Shown here piece by piece: positions 40,613-50,924 of a stretch of DNA of 64,000 nucleotides. Numbering within the stretch: position 1 is the stretch's first letter; every line of letters starts with the position of its first letter. Source of the stretch: Phytophthora colocasiae (taxonomy: Eukaryota > Oomycota > Peronosporomycetes > Peronosporales > Peronosporaceae). Under the pieces are notes generated by a model. That model had not been told where the DNA came from, did not search any database, and saw only the letters and a list, made by a program, of their open reading frames with translations. The translations under genes were made by a program, and so were the position numbers. The DNA lies in NCBI GenBank assembly GCA_018806915.1, contig JAGKQI010000090.1, positions 496,001 to 560,000 on the forward strand. Reading direction: 5' to 3'.

Positions 40613-41398
40613 CCGCTTACCTGGTGAAATACTTCCCACAACTGAAGATGCTGTCGCCTTGTGCACCAATCGTAGTCCGCGTGGAGGAGTGCATGCACGA
40701 GGCTGGGATCTCTAGAGCCGACATGATTGCTTGGTTAACAGCCTTGAACGCCGCGCCGCCTACAAGTTGTGATGGCAACAACAACCAACCCGATGAGGCA
40801 ATAATATACAGAGGGTGTCACCATAACGCTGTTATTGAGGAGCTTATTGTGATGAATCGCGCGTTGAACGCTCGCCTGACAGTCATCGAGGCCGCTCTCA
40901 TGAAACATGAAAGCACGACGATTACACAAGCTGTAGAGGAACAAGGGGAAGCAACGTCAGATCCAGATCCTGAGCCTAAGCCCAAGCCCAAGCGCAGAAA
41001 AAAGCAAGTCGACTGCTTGGTACGAGTGGTACACAAAAGTACCTCCGGTCTGGAGTTCCACCGACCGACAGAAGAAGTCGGAAACGCGCCATGTTGTGGC
41101 CTTCATGAAGCTCTTCCTCGTCGGTGGCTTGGCGCTTAATGTCAAGGCGGGGGACTACAAGGATCAAGTCCTGGACGCCAGACGCCGTGCTGAGGACGCT
41201 GTGTTTGCTTTCTTGAAGTCGCGGAGTGTCAACGCGAAGGGATCCGGGGATGTCCTTCGTGCGCTTCGTACGCTGCACAAGGCTGGTGTTCTCGACGAGC
41301 AAATCACGGTGTACAAGCGCCTACTTGCGATCGGAGGAATCGTGGATCCAGCACCACTGGAGACACAAGACATCTTGACAGTATTGGGCCACGTATAG
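40613..41398 (+). pseudogene. Crypton 2 recombinase, 3' part
   Basis: Continues the interrupted Crypton gene. The frame 40613 to about 41015 has a VKYFPQLKMLSP helix region and a PKPKPKRRKKQ basic stretch. After one frameshift near 41,018, WYEWYTKVPPVW and VAFMKLFLVGG lead to a stop at 41396-41398. The WYEWYTK and FMKLFL motifs match the C-terminal domain of the other two Cryptons. Apart from that shift the 3' part is largely intact. Confidence 0.78.
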
Positions 41399-41460
41399 GT
41401 TGTGTTAGATCATGCTATCAAAACAATAGACGCGCCTTAACTTCTTCGCCACCATTGTCG

Positions 41461-41745
41461 TTATCTTCTGCCGCGAGCCTCGAGCCTCGAGTCGAAGCTT
41501 GCCACCAGCTCGTCGTTCAGGCGCAGCACTCCGTTGCGCAGCAGCCTTTCGTCGCACAGCAGCCTTTCGTCGGGCAGTTGAAGCAGCTCCTCGTTCGGTA
41601 GCACCAGCCTCCGTCCAGTAGCAGTCAGCCGCGTCAGCTCGCTGTTTGAGCGCGATACGCCATCCTTCTGCAGCAGCAGCGGCGGAGGAGGCACGCCATC
41701 CATCATTGGCATCTTCACCTTGTCGTCCAGTACATCGTCAAGCAT
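41461..41745 (-). other. Leu/Arg-rich repetitive open frame
   Basis: A minus-strand frame with the repeated motif DERLL/NDEL (LPDERLLCDERLLRNGVLRLNDEL). It reflects a short DNA repeat (GCAGCAGCCTTTCGTCG at 41530-41575). It is probably not a gene. Confidence 0.3.
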
Positions 41746-41813
41746 GTCATTCAGTACACACGTTGTCTACCGGTAGCTTGGCAGCACAACACCCGTCATC
41801 CCCAAACAAAACG

Positions 41814-41884
41814 AAAGCCCAGTCGGACTTGAACCGACAGCCTCAGAGCCGAAACTCTGTGCTCTAACCTTGAGCTATGGCGCT
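41814..41884 (-). tRNA. tRNA-like gene, possibly pseudo (anticodon probably UCG)
   Basis: On the minus strand, a D arm (GCTC...GAGC), an anticodon stem CAGAG/CTCTG and a perfect T arm (GTCGG TTCAAGT CCGAC) fold in order, and a TTTT run follows. Two features are off: the acceptor stem has two mismatches, and the anticodon loop (TTTCGG) has six bases instead of seven. With T33 assumed, the anticodon would be TCG (Arg). A one-base deletion in the loop would explain this. Confidence 0.5.
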
Positions 41885-42430
41885 GGAGGTGGAAGGGGGG
41901 GGGCAGACGGGCGAACGATGCTTGGGGGTACTGTCCTCGGGGACGGAGAGGGAGGCCTGCGCACAAGCTAATGAAGGTGCGTGTGCTTGCCGCGACAGCT
42001 GGCGCCAACATTCTGGTTGAAAGAAGGCCAATTAGCGATTACCGACGACTTTGTCACACTTTGAGGGGTTTGTATTGGTAGATAAGCGTCATGCATCAGA
42101 CTTGGTGTCAATATGCTCCTATTAGTGGACCCTCACCTGGCAATGCGGTCTTATTAATGAATTCACCCGCTCGTGGACACATTGCTCTCAGCTAAAAGTG
42201 CAGTTAAATTGAAAAGGTCGATTTCTCGGGCCGTTTCAGTGCATTTCCGGACGCCTACGATCGTTGTTTCCAAAGCTGACCGAAATGCAAAGAACAGACT
42301 TTTTTCCTAAAATTCATTGACCAATCAGTTGCGCCGGGCCGAACCGTTTCGAACCTTGTTGGACCGACCCTTCTGATTGGTCCAAATCGTACCCTTTCTA
42401 ACTGTCGGAATGATTGGGAAGTCAGAACCG
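41885..42430. other. No gene recognised
   Basis: Non-coding in appearance, with no repeats of note and no recognisable frames. Confidence 0.35.
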
Positions 42431-42912
42431 TTACGATATGGCGGTACGCACTGCAGCGATAGTTGGTTGTAGATCCTCGCTGTGGTAAAATGCGTAAGTA
42501 TGTACTCGGTATGTTACTGATTTAGAGTCTATTACCGGCTCCACTCCATCTGGAAGTCGTGAATTGCCTTGATGACGGTCGTTCTCTGCATCAAAGTTGT
42601 CGTCACCTTTAACTAATCCATCATCACTCTCCTCGTCAAGGCTGTCGTCAGCATGACCCTCGTTGCTCCACACAGATCCTGAACTTGACGACCGGTTAGA
42701 CCTTATCTCCGCATCGCGGGTCATCATCATCATCATCATCACGATCGAAACTCCAGTGGGAGTCGGATGGTGATGACTGACTCGGAATGATCTCGGTGTG
42801 TCCCGACGACACATCACTTATAGGGGAGCCTTGCGTAGAGCCTTCGCCTTCACTGCCACGCGAGGGAAGAGTTTCAAGGTTGTCGTCGGAGGTGTAGTCG
42901 GGTCGGAACATG
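42431..42912 (-). pseudogene. Acidic Ser-rich protein, frame broken at a CAT microsatellite
   Basis: From ATG 42912 the frame reads a Ser/Asp-rich sequence (FRPDYTSDDNLETLPSRG) up to a poly-Asp run. After the run the coding-like sequence goes on in another frame (IRSNRSSSSGSVW, DDSLDEESDDGLVKGDDN) to 42431. Slippage in the repeat probably caused the shift. Such acidic stretches often begin piggyBac or MULE transposases, but nothing here proves it. Confidence 0.35.
42719..42740. repeat. CAT trinucleotide microsatellite
   Basis: About seven CAT units, encoding poly-Asp or poly-Met depending on frame. Confidence 0.85.
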
Positions 42913-43254
42913 GTGCCGGAAAAGGACTTGGTTGCTCTTGGACTTGGTAGTAAAATTAGGCTGAAAAGATTGAGAATGAGGTGCCAGGAAATGAACAAGT
43001 ATTGGTTGTCCTCGTGCAGTGTCGGCTGGGATCGACCAACATCTTCTACAGATGCCACATCTAACAATCACACAGTCCCTTACACAGTCTCGTGTTTACA
43101 CAGTCCCATGTAGGATACACTCCACACAAGTGTGTCAACATCCCACCAATCGTTTCGTAACGAACACGCTAGATTTAGTTATAGTTTTACATAGGCGATA
43201 TGATGGGCTAAATTTCGGATTAATTTATAAAACCTGGCAGTCGTGATAGTTTTG

Positions 43255-43455
43255 ACCACGATTTGACCCAAGAAAAGATATTCGCAGGAGTTGCAGAGTT
43301 GCGCACGAGTTGACCTGCGCAGATTTTGACCCAAAAAAATCGCTCTAACTGTTGTGGATCGGAGTAGTATATCTAAACAGTATGGTTCAACTCGGAAAAT
43401 TGATGCAGATACAGCAACTTTTGTAGGTGTCCGATCTAATCTGTCGCGCAGTGTA
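43255..43455 (-). mobile_element. MITE related to the IR/DR Tc1 element
   Basis: Read on the minus strand, it starts with the same GCGACAGATTAGATCGGACA end and the same adjacent arm (through GAACCATACTGTTTAGAT) as the left end at 13,533. It continues with ACTACTCCGATCCACAACAG, then a TTTTTTTGGGTCAAAATCTG core like the one at 16,140. It ends in unrelated sequence near 43,255, and no coding is inside. Confidence 0.65.
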
Positions 43456-43797
43456 CATTAACTGGTGGTATGTTCTTTAAACTCGATACTTTTTTCACCT
43501 TGCGCCTGAAAATAAAACTATTTCCTCGCGTGTGGCCTTCTCAAATGAAAGTAATGCTTGGAAGTTGTACAATTGGTATTCAATAGTATCGAGCCAATAC
43601 CATTTTTGAATGGTATGTGTGATTCTTGATGGAATGCAACGAGAGTAGAGTGTTCTGGTGCTATGCTTTTAAAGAAATAGATACCCTCCTCCTTATTTTT
43701 TGGAAGTTGGCTGGATTCACATTGCCCCACCCGAGATGAGGTGAGCTAGCGGCTCGTTGAAAGACTTACATATAGCTAATTATTACTTCACATTTAA

Positions 43798-46344
43798 CCC
43801 CTTGGTTCCCAGGATTCGTGCCTCGGAACCGCTAAGCGAAGGTCGTAACTTATGACGTACATTTTATCAAGGCGATTGTATAATCGTAGCCTATCCACAT
43901 GTGGCTAGGTATATAGATTTGTACAGGTAAAATTTAGGCTTAGTCATACACAGCTTTCTTTTGAACAGTGGAGATTCAAAGTCGTAACGTCGGGGATTGC
44001 AGAAAAGGAAGTGCGGAAGATAGTTGGACTCTGAACCCAATCATTTCAGAAATAAGGAGGCAAAAGGTACATCGGTTCAAGAAAGTTTATTTTATAACAA
44101 CACGCAAGATAGCTGATCATTGCGTTTCTACAGGTCGAACTCACTGTCGTCTTCGCTGAGCTCCTCAGCATGACCACGTAGCTCGTCGTCCGCCTCGCCC
44201 TCTTCTTCACGAAGCAGCTCACGCCGTGTTTTCTTCCGCACACCTGTTTTCTTTCCAGGACGCCGGAGGACAACGCGCTTGCCCAAGGTAGGTGGGATGG
44301 CGAACCCGACTCAAAATCATCGTGCCATTTCTGGAAGCAAGTCTTCATCGTACCTCTGTACTCACGTCATGCTTTTGGCCATAGGTAGCACTTGGCGTCG
44401 TCTATGGAACAGTTCTCACAGTAGAAGGTCGTCTGAAACGACTTCTTGCGATCGCCACGGAGCAAAGCGCATACTTTGCAAGACCGCTGGCGCCTTTTTT
44501 GGGATGTAAACCAGTCGTCGAACTGGATTAGGGAATGACCAACGCGTTTCCGTCTTCGCTTCTTGCCTCCGGGTGAACGTCCTCCTGCAAAATCCTGTTC
44601 CTTCAACTGCAGTAGCTGGTTGTGGAGCACAGCGTACCTATTCACCACGCTTCATCGCCGGTGTGTTCGTCAATTTACACACAGCCTTGTGTGAGATGTA
44701 GGAATTCACCATGACAAAATCAATGAGACCTAAGAACAGGCTCTTGCAGTATTTTGCAAAACGAACCGACGTCTGGATCGAGATGGCTAAGAGGCGGAGT
44801 TGGTCATGCACGTCCACTCCGCCCATCCATTTTTGGTAATCGTTGACTACCCTTGGACACGGCACCGTCGTTGGCCCTTCTCCTTTCACGTTGTGGTTGA
44901 TAATGGATGCTGTCATCACTGACCCTGTACACAGGTAGTGGACCGGTTTACGATCCCACCAGTGGAAGGCGATCATACTTGGCACAGTCAGCCAGCGTGA
45001 AAACGTGAACGAGCCCCGCGGGATACTTCTTGGTCGGGTCTGTCGTGGCTCGACAACGTTGCCGTCATACCCGAGTCGCCCAGTCATTACCGTCCCGATG
45101 ACGTACACGTGCATCGAAAGCAGCTCAATAGCTAACAGGAAAGATGAATAGAATCGGTCTATCGTGACTGCGAGAAAGGCTTGGCGATCATTTGCGAGCA
45201 CGACCTTGAGTTGCGAACTACTGCAGCAGCTCCCGTCTTGTGATCAAATGTGTCGGCCTGATCTTCCCGAGCTTTTATTTTACCAACGTAAATCTTAAAT
45301 CTATAAATTTACGACAAAGCAGAACGAGGTCAGCCTCGAAGTCGTAAGTTACATCATTGAATATTCAACAAAAATCAGTATCACCTGTGGCAGTACGTCG
45401 TCTTGCTGTCACACGTCAAAACCATTTTTAAGCCTACCTGTGCGGCTTGTCCGGCATGTACATCCTGGTGGTGTTTCGTTGAGAGGTCGCTGGCAGAACA
45501 CCCTCGTCGAATGAAAAAACTGCGGGCAGCGTCCAACCGGTCAGGAAACGCTCTAGTAACTTCTCGACAACCGGACGAAGCTTCCTCAACTTGTCGCGAG
45601 TCTGATCGCTTTCATTATCCACGAAATGCAGTCTCGAAGAATGTCTTGGCACCTATTCCGTGCCATATATCTGCCGAAGGTCCCGGCGGGAACGGCGCCA
45701 TCTTCTGTCATGGACCAGTGCTGCGCAAATCGCCGTTGTGGAACGCACAGCATATGGGCTACCAGCAGAACCATCACATGGAGAATCTCGTGCGTAGCGT
45801 AAGCTGGCTTCATTCGGAGTCGACGCCGTATTTGCTTCACCGATTCCGTTGGCGTCCCTCATCGCTCGGTCTGCTTGGCGCGCATCCGATCAGCTCTGGG
45901 GAGGATCTGCTGTGAACAAAGAAGTCGACTCCAACCGTGCCATCTACCGAACTGCCAGGCTTCATGTAGGTCCAGTCGGTCTCGAGGCCCTTGGAGCGTC
46001 TGGAGCTCCATCCCACCTCTCGTAGCTGCCTCCAGAGATGTCGAAAGTCGACGTCGTGTCGAGCAACGGCAAGTTTACTGCGATGCGCGCCATCGGTAAA
46101 ATTCTGGAATGATGAATCGTCAGCTGCGAACCAAACCCCACGCCTTCACAAAAACAAGCCTCGTCCAATTTCTGCAATTGCCCGTGCGACCTCCAGCAGC
46201 TTATTCTTTGGGCAAGAAAAAAATTGACTTCGTTAAAGTATTGGGTTTTTTTCGAGCCATTTCCTATTGCTCGAAGATTTTTCGTCGTAACTTACGACTT
46301 ACGATTTCGTAAAGCCGTAAGGTATGACGTTGGGAGCCAAGGGG
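43798..46344 (-). mobile_element. piggyBac-type transposon, full length but decayed
   Basis: Ends CCCCTTGGTTCCCA (43798) and, inverted, CCCCTTGGCTCCCA (to 46344) are each flanked by TTAA (43794-43797 and 46345-46348), the hallmark of piggyBac insertion. Sub-terminal GTCGTAACTTA motifs repeat at both ends. The interior transposase is on the minus strand and broken. Confidence 0.9.
44355..45920 (-). pseudogene. piggyBac-like transposase (DDE_Tnp_1_7 type), broken
   Basis: Minus-strand pieces in order are: HWSMTEDGAVPAGTFGRYM (45,840 frame); LHFVDNESDQTRDKLRKLRP and SFDEGVLPATSQRN (45,652 frame, first Asp); MYMPDKPHR; then after a gap VTIDRFYSSFLLAIELL (second Asp), PSMIAFHWWDRKPVHYL and MGGVDVHDQLRL (third Asp; 45,201 frame). 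A Cys-rich C-terminal domain (CKVCALLRGDRK...CENC, 44,648 frame) follows. At least four frame changes or stops separate them. Catalytic acids survive but the gene is dead. Confidence 0.85.
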
Positions 46345-46567
46345 TTAAATCACTTTTTCTTTCTCTCTTTTCAATGAACCTTAGAATTCGAGACTAAGTT
46401 TTGAAATATTGGACAGTGACGAGAGATTCTGGACTGTGTAGTCTGACCGTAATGCATTGGGAAAAGCCAAAGTTGCACCATCCGGAGTGGAGGTTGAAGC
46501 ACAAGAAGCTTTGATGTTTTGGCGAGTAATATAATCCTAGCAGAATTTACTTAATAAGTGTTGTTAA

Positions 46568-47519
46568 CCCCTCCAACCCGGAGTGCTGCATAATGCAGCT
46601 TAGGCCTTTTTATTAAGCTGCATTATGCAGCGTAACGTTGAATTTATCTTGATGTTTGTATGTGAAAAAAATCACACGAATCGACGCATACTGAAATCAA
46701 GATACAAAAATGATGGGCAAATATCTTGCACCGAAAAAGCTTCACGATTTGCCAGACATAAACGCTGTCTTTCATTTTTCAAAAATATGCTATTCAGCAG
46801 GATAGATATGCTCATGAACAGGTAAATGTTGCAACAGTGGCGCCCGCCAACCATCCGTTTCATTTGAGAACTGAGAAAACGCCTACACCAAGAAAAAAAA
46901 CGGAGGACACATACAGCTTTGGAAAATAATGAGTAGTCTACCTTGCTAGTCACTTTATGTCGTATTATGCAGCGAACTTATGCTGCATTATGCATTGCTC
47001 GTATGGTGCATGTGGACCATCAGCAGAAGACAGCGGAACCGACTCCTTGATCAGCTGTTTCTCGACGTAACGCTGTAAAATAGTATATAGGACTTTGTAT
47101 GAAAAGCAAGTAAACCGGTACCGCAATCAGATGATTGCCGCAAACAGGTTTCCACCTAGGTGGGTTTCCACCTGTTTGCGGTAATCATCTGATTGCGGTA
47201 CCGGTTTACTTGCTTTTCATATGCCTTCTCATTTTCTAAAAATTCGAGTTTGGTTTCTCGATATTCGACTGGTCTCTGGCCAATTGCACATGGTCTTTGT
47301 GCAACACTGCACGGTCCTTCTGCAGCATTATGCAGCTTTGCATGGGGCATCTGGATACAATTTGTTCTGCAACATGCAGCTTAAGCGGGAAGTGTCCTGT
47401 CCATCGCCGAGCGTGTGCACACTTCCCAAGCCCTTTAAGCGACGTTCTATACAAATTACTAGTATAACTGTGTTGGATAATGCAGCTTAAGAAGGTCAAA
47501 ATCAGCCGGGCTGGAGGGG
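46568..47519. mobile_element. piggyBac-type MITE
   Basis: Ends CCCCTCCAACCCGG (46568) and, inverted, CCCCTCCAGCCCGG (to 47519) lie between TTAA at 46564-46567 and 47520-47523. No transposase is inside. The interior repeats GCATAATGCAGC/GCTGCATTATGC about seven times, in both orientations, and contains a long palindrome. Confidence 0.85.
47099..47220. repeat. 50-bp palindrome with 22-base loop, inside the MITE
   Basis: The arms 47099-47148 and 47171-47220 are reverse complements at 49 of 50 positions (outer end ATGAAAAGCAAG). The loop is TTTCCACCTAGGTGGGTTTC plus two bases, itself partly symmetrical. Confidence 0.93.
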
Positions 47520-47547
47520 TTAAGGCTCTATCTAGGCGCTTCTCCTA

Positions 47548-49699
47548 CCGTCGAGGGCCATTGAATCTGCATACGGGGGACAAAAAAGGTGAATAATCGG
47601 GACATATTCATCCATACGGGACAACGTTTTGACTCACATGTGTTATAGAATCGCCACTTGGCAATCCACTGGACAGGTGCCATTTAAGTTCTCCACACGC
47701 TTTGCTTCCCACCAGCACTCATGACTCGTGGTGCTCCTCGCACGCTTCCTGTAGCCATCCCAAGGCTTGATGCCGGAGTTGTGCTCGATCCAGACCTCGG
47801 GCATGCTAACATCCGGTCCCGCCAAGCTTTAGTCCACGAACAATCGCGTCAAAGGCGCCAGAAGAAACAAGAGGAGGTAGCAGAAAAATATATTCGGCAG
47901 CGTGCACAGAGACAGCTAGAAGCGATGCTGATGGTCTACAAGAAAGCCAACTCGATGCTAAGAAGACGCGCAAGAAAACCGAGCGTCAAGTCGAAAAAGA
48001 AGAGGCACTTAAGCGCAACCTTGACCAGCTAAGGCTAGCAGTAGAAGTTGGAGAGCATGTACCAACTGCTCAGAAAGAGCTCCAGCTCCGCCGGATCGCT
48101 GGTTACGGGATAAAAAGCCAAGGTTGTCTGAAGAAGATGACGCGTCGGTTCGAGCGCTACTGGGAACCATGACACAGCAGCAGATAGCAGCCCGGGTTGG
48201 TGCTTGGCTGCATGGGTTTGCCTTGAGCCCGCCGTGAGACTGAGCTCTGTGAAACGAGGCGGGAGCTCAGCGAAAACTTTCACAGGAAATGCTGTTTGCA
48301 GCTGCGCGGTTGCACTTCCTATTCAATACGGCGTCACTCGGACGGACATGTGCGATTATCAAGCTCTCATACGGTGTCTCCGTTTCCACTAAAACTATGT
48401 CTCACCGACTAAAGAACGAAGCAGGTTTTACACTAGGCGATTTCCGACGATTTCCGCGTGACCGCAGTTCCCAGCGAGCTATTGAGGCTCGCTACAATTA
48501 TGCTACGACAATGCCCACGAAATTTGGAATGAACACGCTTTATGAAGCAATCTATTTCGACGAAATGAAGTTGTCCAGATGTACTAAACGGAAAGCTTGG
48601 TCGATTGGTGGCTGGATTTCTACAGTTCCCGATGAACCTTACAGCACCAACCCCGAGCACATTACCCTCATGTATGCTGCATCACCTTCGTTCGGGACTC
48701 TCTATTATGAAATTGTGGAAGGAAGCGTGACTGGAGAGACATGCTTAGAATTTATGAAGCAGATGATGACTACATATATGAGGAAGAGCTTGGCAAGTCG
48801 AAAGCGTGCGTTTATCATGGATAACGCATACATTCACCATCGTGATCCTGTTAGTATCTACATGTGCGGGAGTGTGGTCAGCGAGAAAATCGGACTAGAG
48901 TTTCTACCAGTTTACTCACCATTTCTTAATCCACTCGAGGAAGTGTTCAAACGAGATATATATTCCTCCAGGTTAGGACAATTCTTCTGCTTGAGCGCGT
49001 ACAGTTGATCACGCAGGCGCTCTTGCAAATCCGGAGGCACAAATTCATCAGTCAGTTTGGCGATAAGGTCTTGCATGTCGTTGATATCACGCTTGTTCAG
49101 CTTGTCTACTGGAGGGAGCGCTCGGGAGATGCTGTCACCGACGAGAGCAAGAGTCGATTGAAGCAAAGTCTAGCTGATCAAATATCGCGCATAACGCGTG
49201 ATGAAGTGCTGAAATACTACTTTCACGTTGTAAATTTCCTGAAGATGGCGGAGGATCGTGAACCTGTCTTCACACAGAAGCTTTATGAGACCTGCCATGT
49301 TGGAGATGAGGTTGGGCTGTGTCCAATGCTACCGTAAACGATTGAGCGACTGCTCCCACTGTTACACTGAGTTTACCCCAGAGGCTCAACGTGAGGTGGA
49401 AGAAGCGTTTAGTTGCAAGAGGTTGACGATGGACATCATCGACGATATTGTTGCTAGATCGGCTGGGGTAAGTGTAGCAGTGAGCGAAAGGGTCTACAAC
49501 GACGCAGAGGCACCTGAGGAGACCAACATTAACGCGGAGGAGACCATGTTTCAATTCTAATCACCAAATATAACCTTTTTTTATACATCGTCATACAGAC
49601 TGCAAAAGTGGACAAAAATATTCATCCGACATGAATATGATGTGTCCCGATTATTCATCTATTTTGTCCCCCTTATGCAGATTCAATGGCCCTCGACGG
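47548..49699 (+). mobile_element. Tc1/IS630-type transposon with TA duplication
   Basis: Inverted ends of about 55 bp begin CCGTCGAGGGCCATTGAATC (47548 on, and inverted to 49699). TA flanks both sides (47546-47547 and 49700-49701). The ends are near-identical. The transposase inside is broken. Confidence 0.88.
47721..49560 (+). pseudogene. IS630/Tc1-like transposase with DD38E-type motif, broken
   Basis: 47721-48032 encodes a basic coiled-coil N-terminal part (EQSRQRRQKKQEEVAEKY). From 48289 the open frame carries SHRLKNEAGFTLGDFRR, then YFDEMKLSRC (first Asp), AFIMDNAYIHHRD (second Asp) and VYSPFLNPLEEVF (Glu, 38 residues later). After about 48,970 the frame is lost. Transposase-like coding resumes near 49,150 (QISRITRDEVLKYYFHVV) and runs on in shifted frames to 49,560. 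The gap holds sequence that reads like a fragment on the other strand. Confidence 0.7.
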
Positions 49700-49701
49700 T
49701 A

Positions 49702-50924
49702 CCATCTATTGACAACTTCAGACAGTTTTCATTGCCAGTTTCTACTTACTTTATTAGAGAGGTTGTGCTACGGTAACAAGACTGTGAAAAGGAACTGTGA
49801 TAATTCATGTCGGTAGGGTTTGGCCATCACAGTGGTTTTTGGCTCTAGGAAAAGCACGTTAGAGGCGTGTTCACTGTGAAGACAAGTTACAACAAATCAG
49901 TAGTCACAGTGAGTTTGCAAATTGCAATGTCAAGGGAGGATAGTTGTGCTAACGGAGACGTCTGTGCAGGCAGCGCGAACGTGGCCAAGGCGAAGAAGAA
50001 GTTAGTCTTCCGCTCCATCCAGTGATATCCTTCTTCTGAAGGAGGTCGTGAAGCATACGCCATGGTCGGCAGGGCATGGCGAAACGCAAGCTGCGTGGGA
50101 ACAGGTTGCAAGTGGCATCAAAGCAATTGAAGGCACAGTACGTGGCATAACACGTCAATAAATCCGACGCATCTACGGAGAGGAGCCCCATTGTCAAAAA
50201 CAGCCCTCGCATAGGCATGGAGTGTGGCCTCCATTAGCCGTTGCGTGTCAAAGAACAATAGGTGGGAGAAGTTTTGGTAGTGATAGTCTAGTAAACAGGT
50301 CCTTAAGATCATACAGACGAGCTGGATATGCCATCCTACGCAGCAAAGTGCACAGAGCCTCGAGAGCGGAAACTCGATAGCGCTGTGGTGTTGGAAATGA
50401 ATTAGGAAGGCGAAAGTGCACCACAAGCGCCTCGATATCTTATTTTTCAAAGCGAAACTTGGATTTCCACACGGGGGCAGTAGCTGACTGAGCAAAATTG
50501 AACCGGTTTGAGCGCGACCATGAGTTGCTCTTACTAACAAGCGCAACAAGCGCGAGCTCCTCGTCATCAAAGCTGTCACTGTCCATTCGTCAGCTTGTGA
50601 GAAAAATGACACCTGCACAACAGTTATGTCTCGAGAGTGGTAGAATCGCACAGACAGTACAGTAGAACTATACAGAAAACTCGGTTAACTGCACAGCAAA
50701 AAAGGAAAGCGCACAGATAATCAGGTCGTCTGGTATAAAGCACAGATAAAAGGGATAAACCCACAGACGACGAACCTAAGATAGGGTGGCTCACATTAAA
50801 AAGCGCCAGGCCGAATTCATGCTGATCCATTCATTCTCAAACGATCCCGTCTCCTAACAGAAGAAGTGACATTCGAAACACCGGTGACAAAATCAACAAG
50901 GCAGCTGTACAGCGGAGGCCTTCA
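49702..50924. other. No gene recognised
   Basis: Overlapping minus-strand frames (such as 50118-50651) are Cys/Leu-rich without recognisable motifs and look like chance frames. No repeats or RNA genes supported. Confidence 0.4.

Noticed and set aside
50118..50651. 177-codon minus-strand frame
   Set aside because: Cys/Leu/His-rich without motif, overlapped by other frames; no supporting signal.
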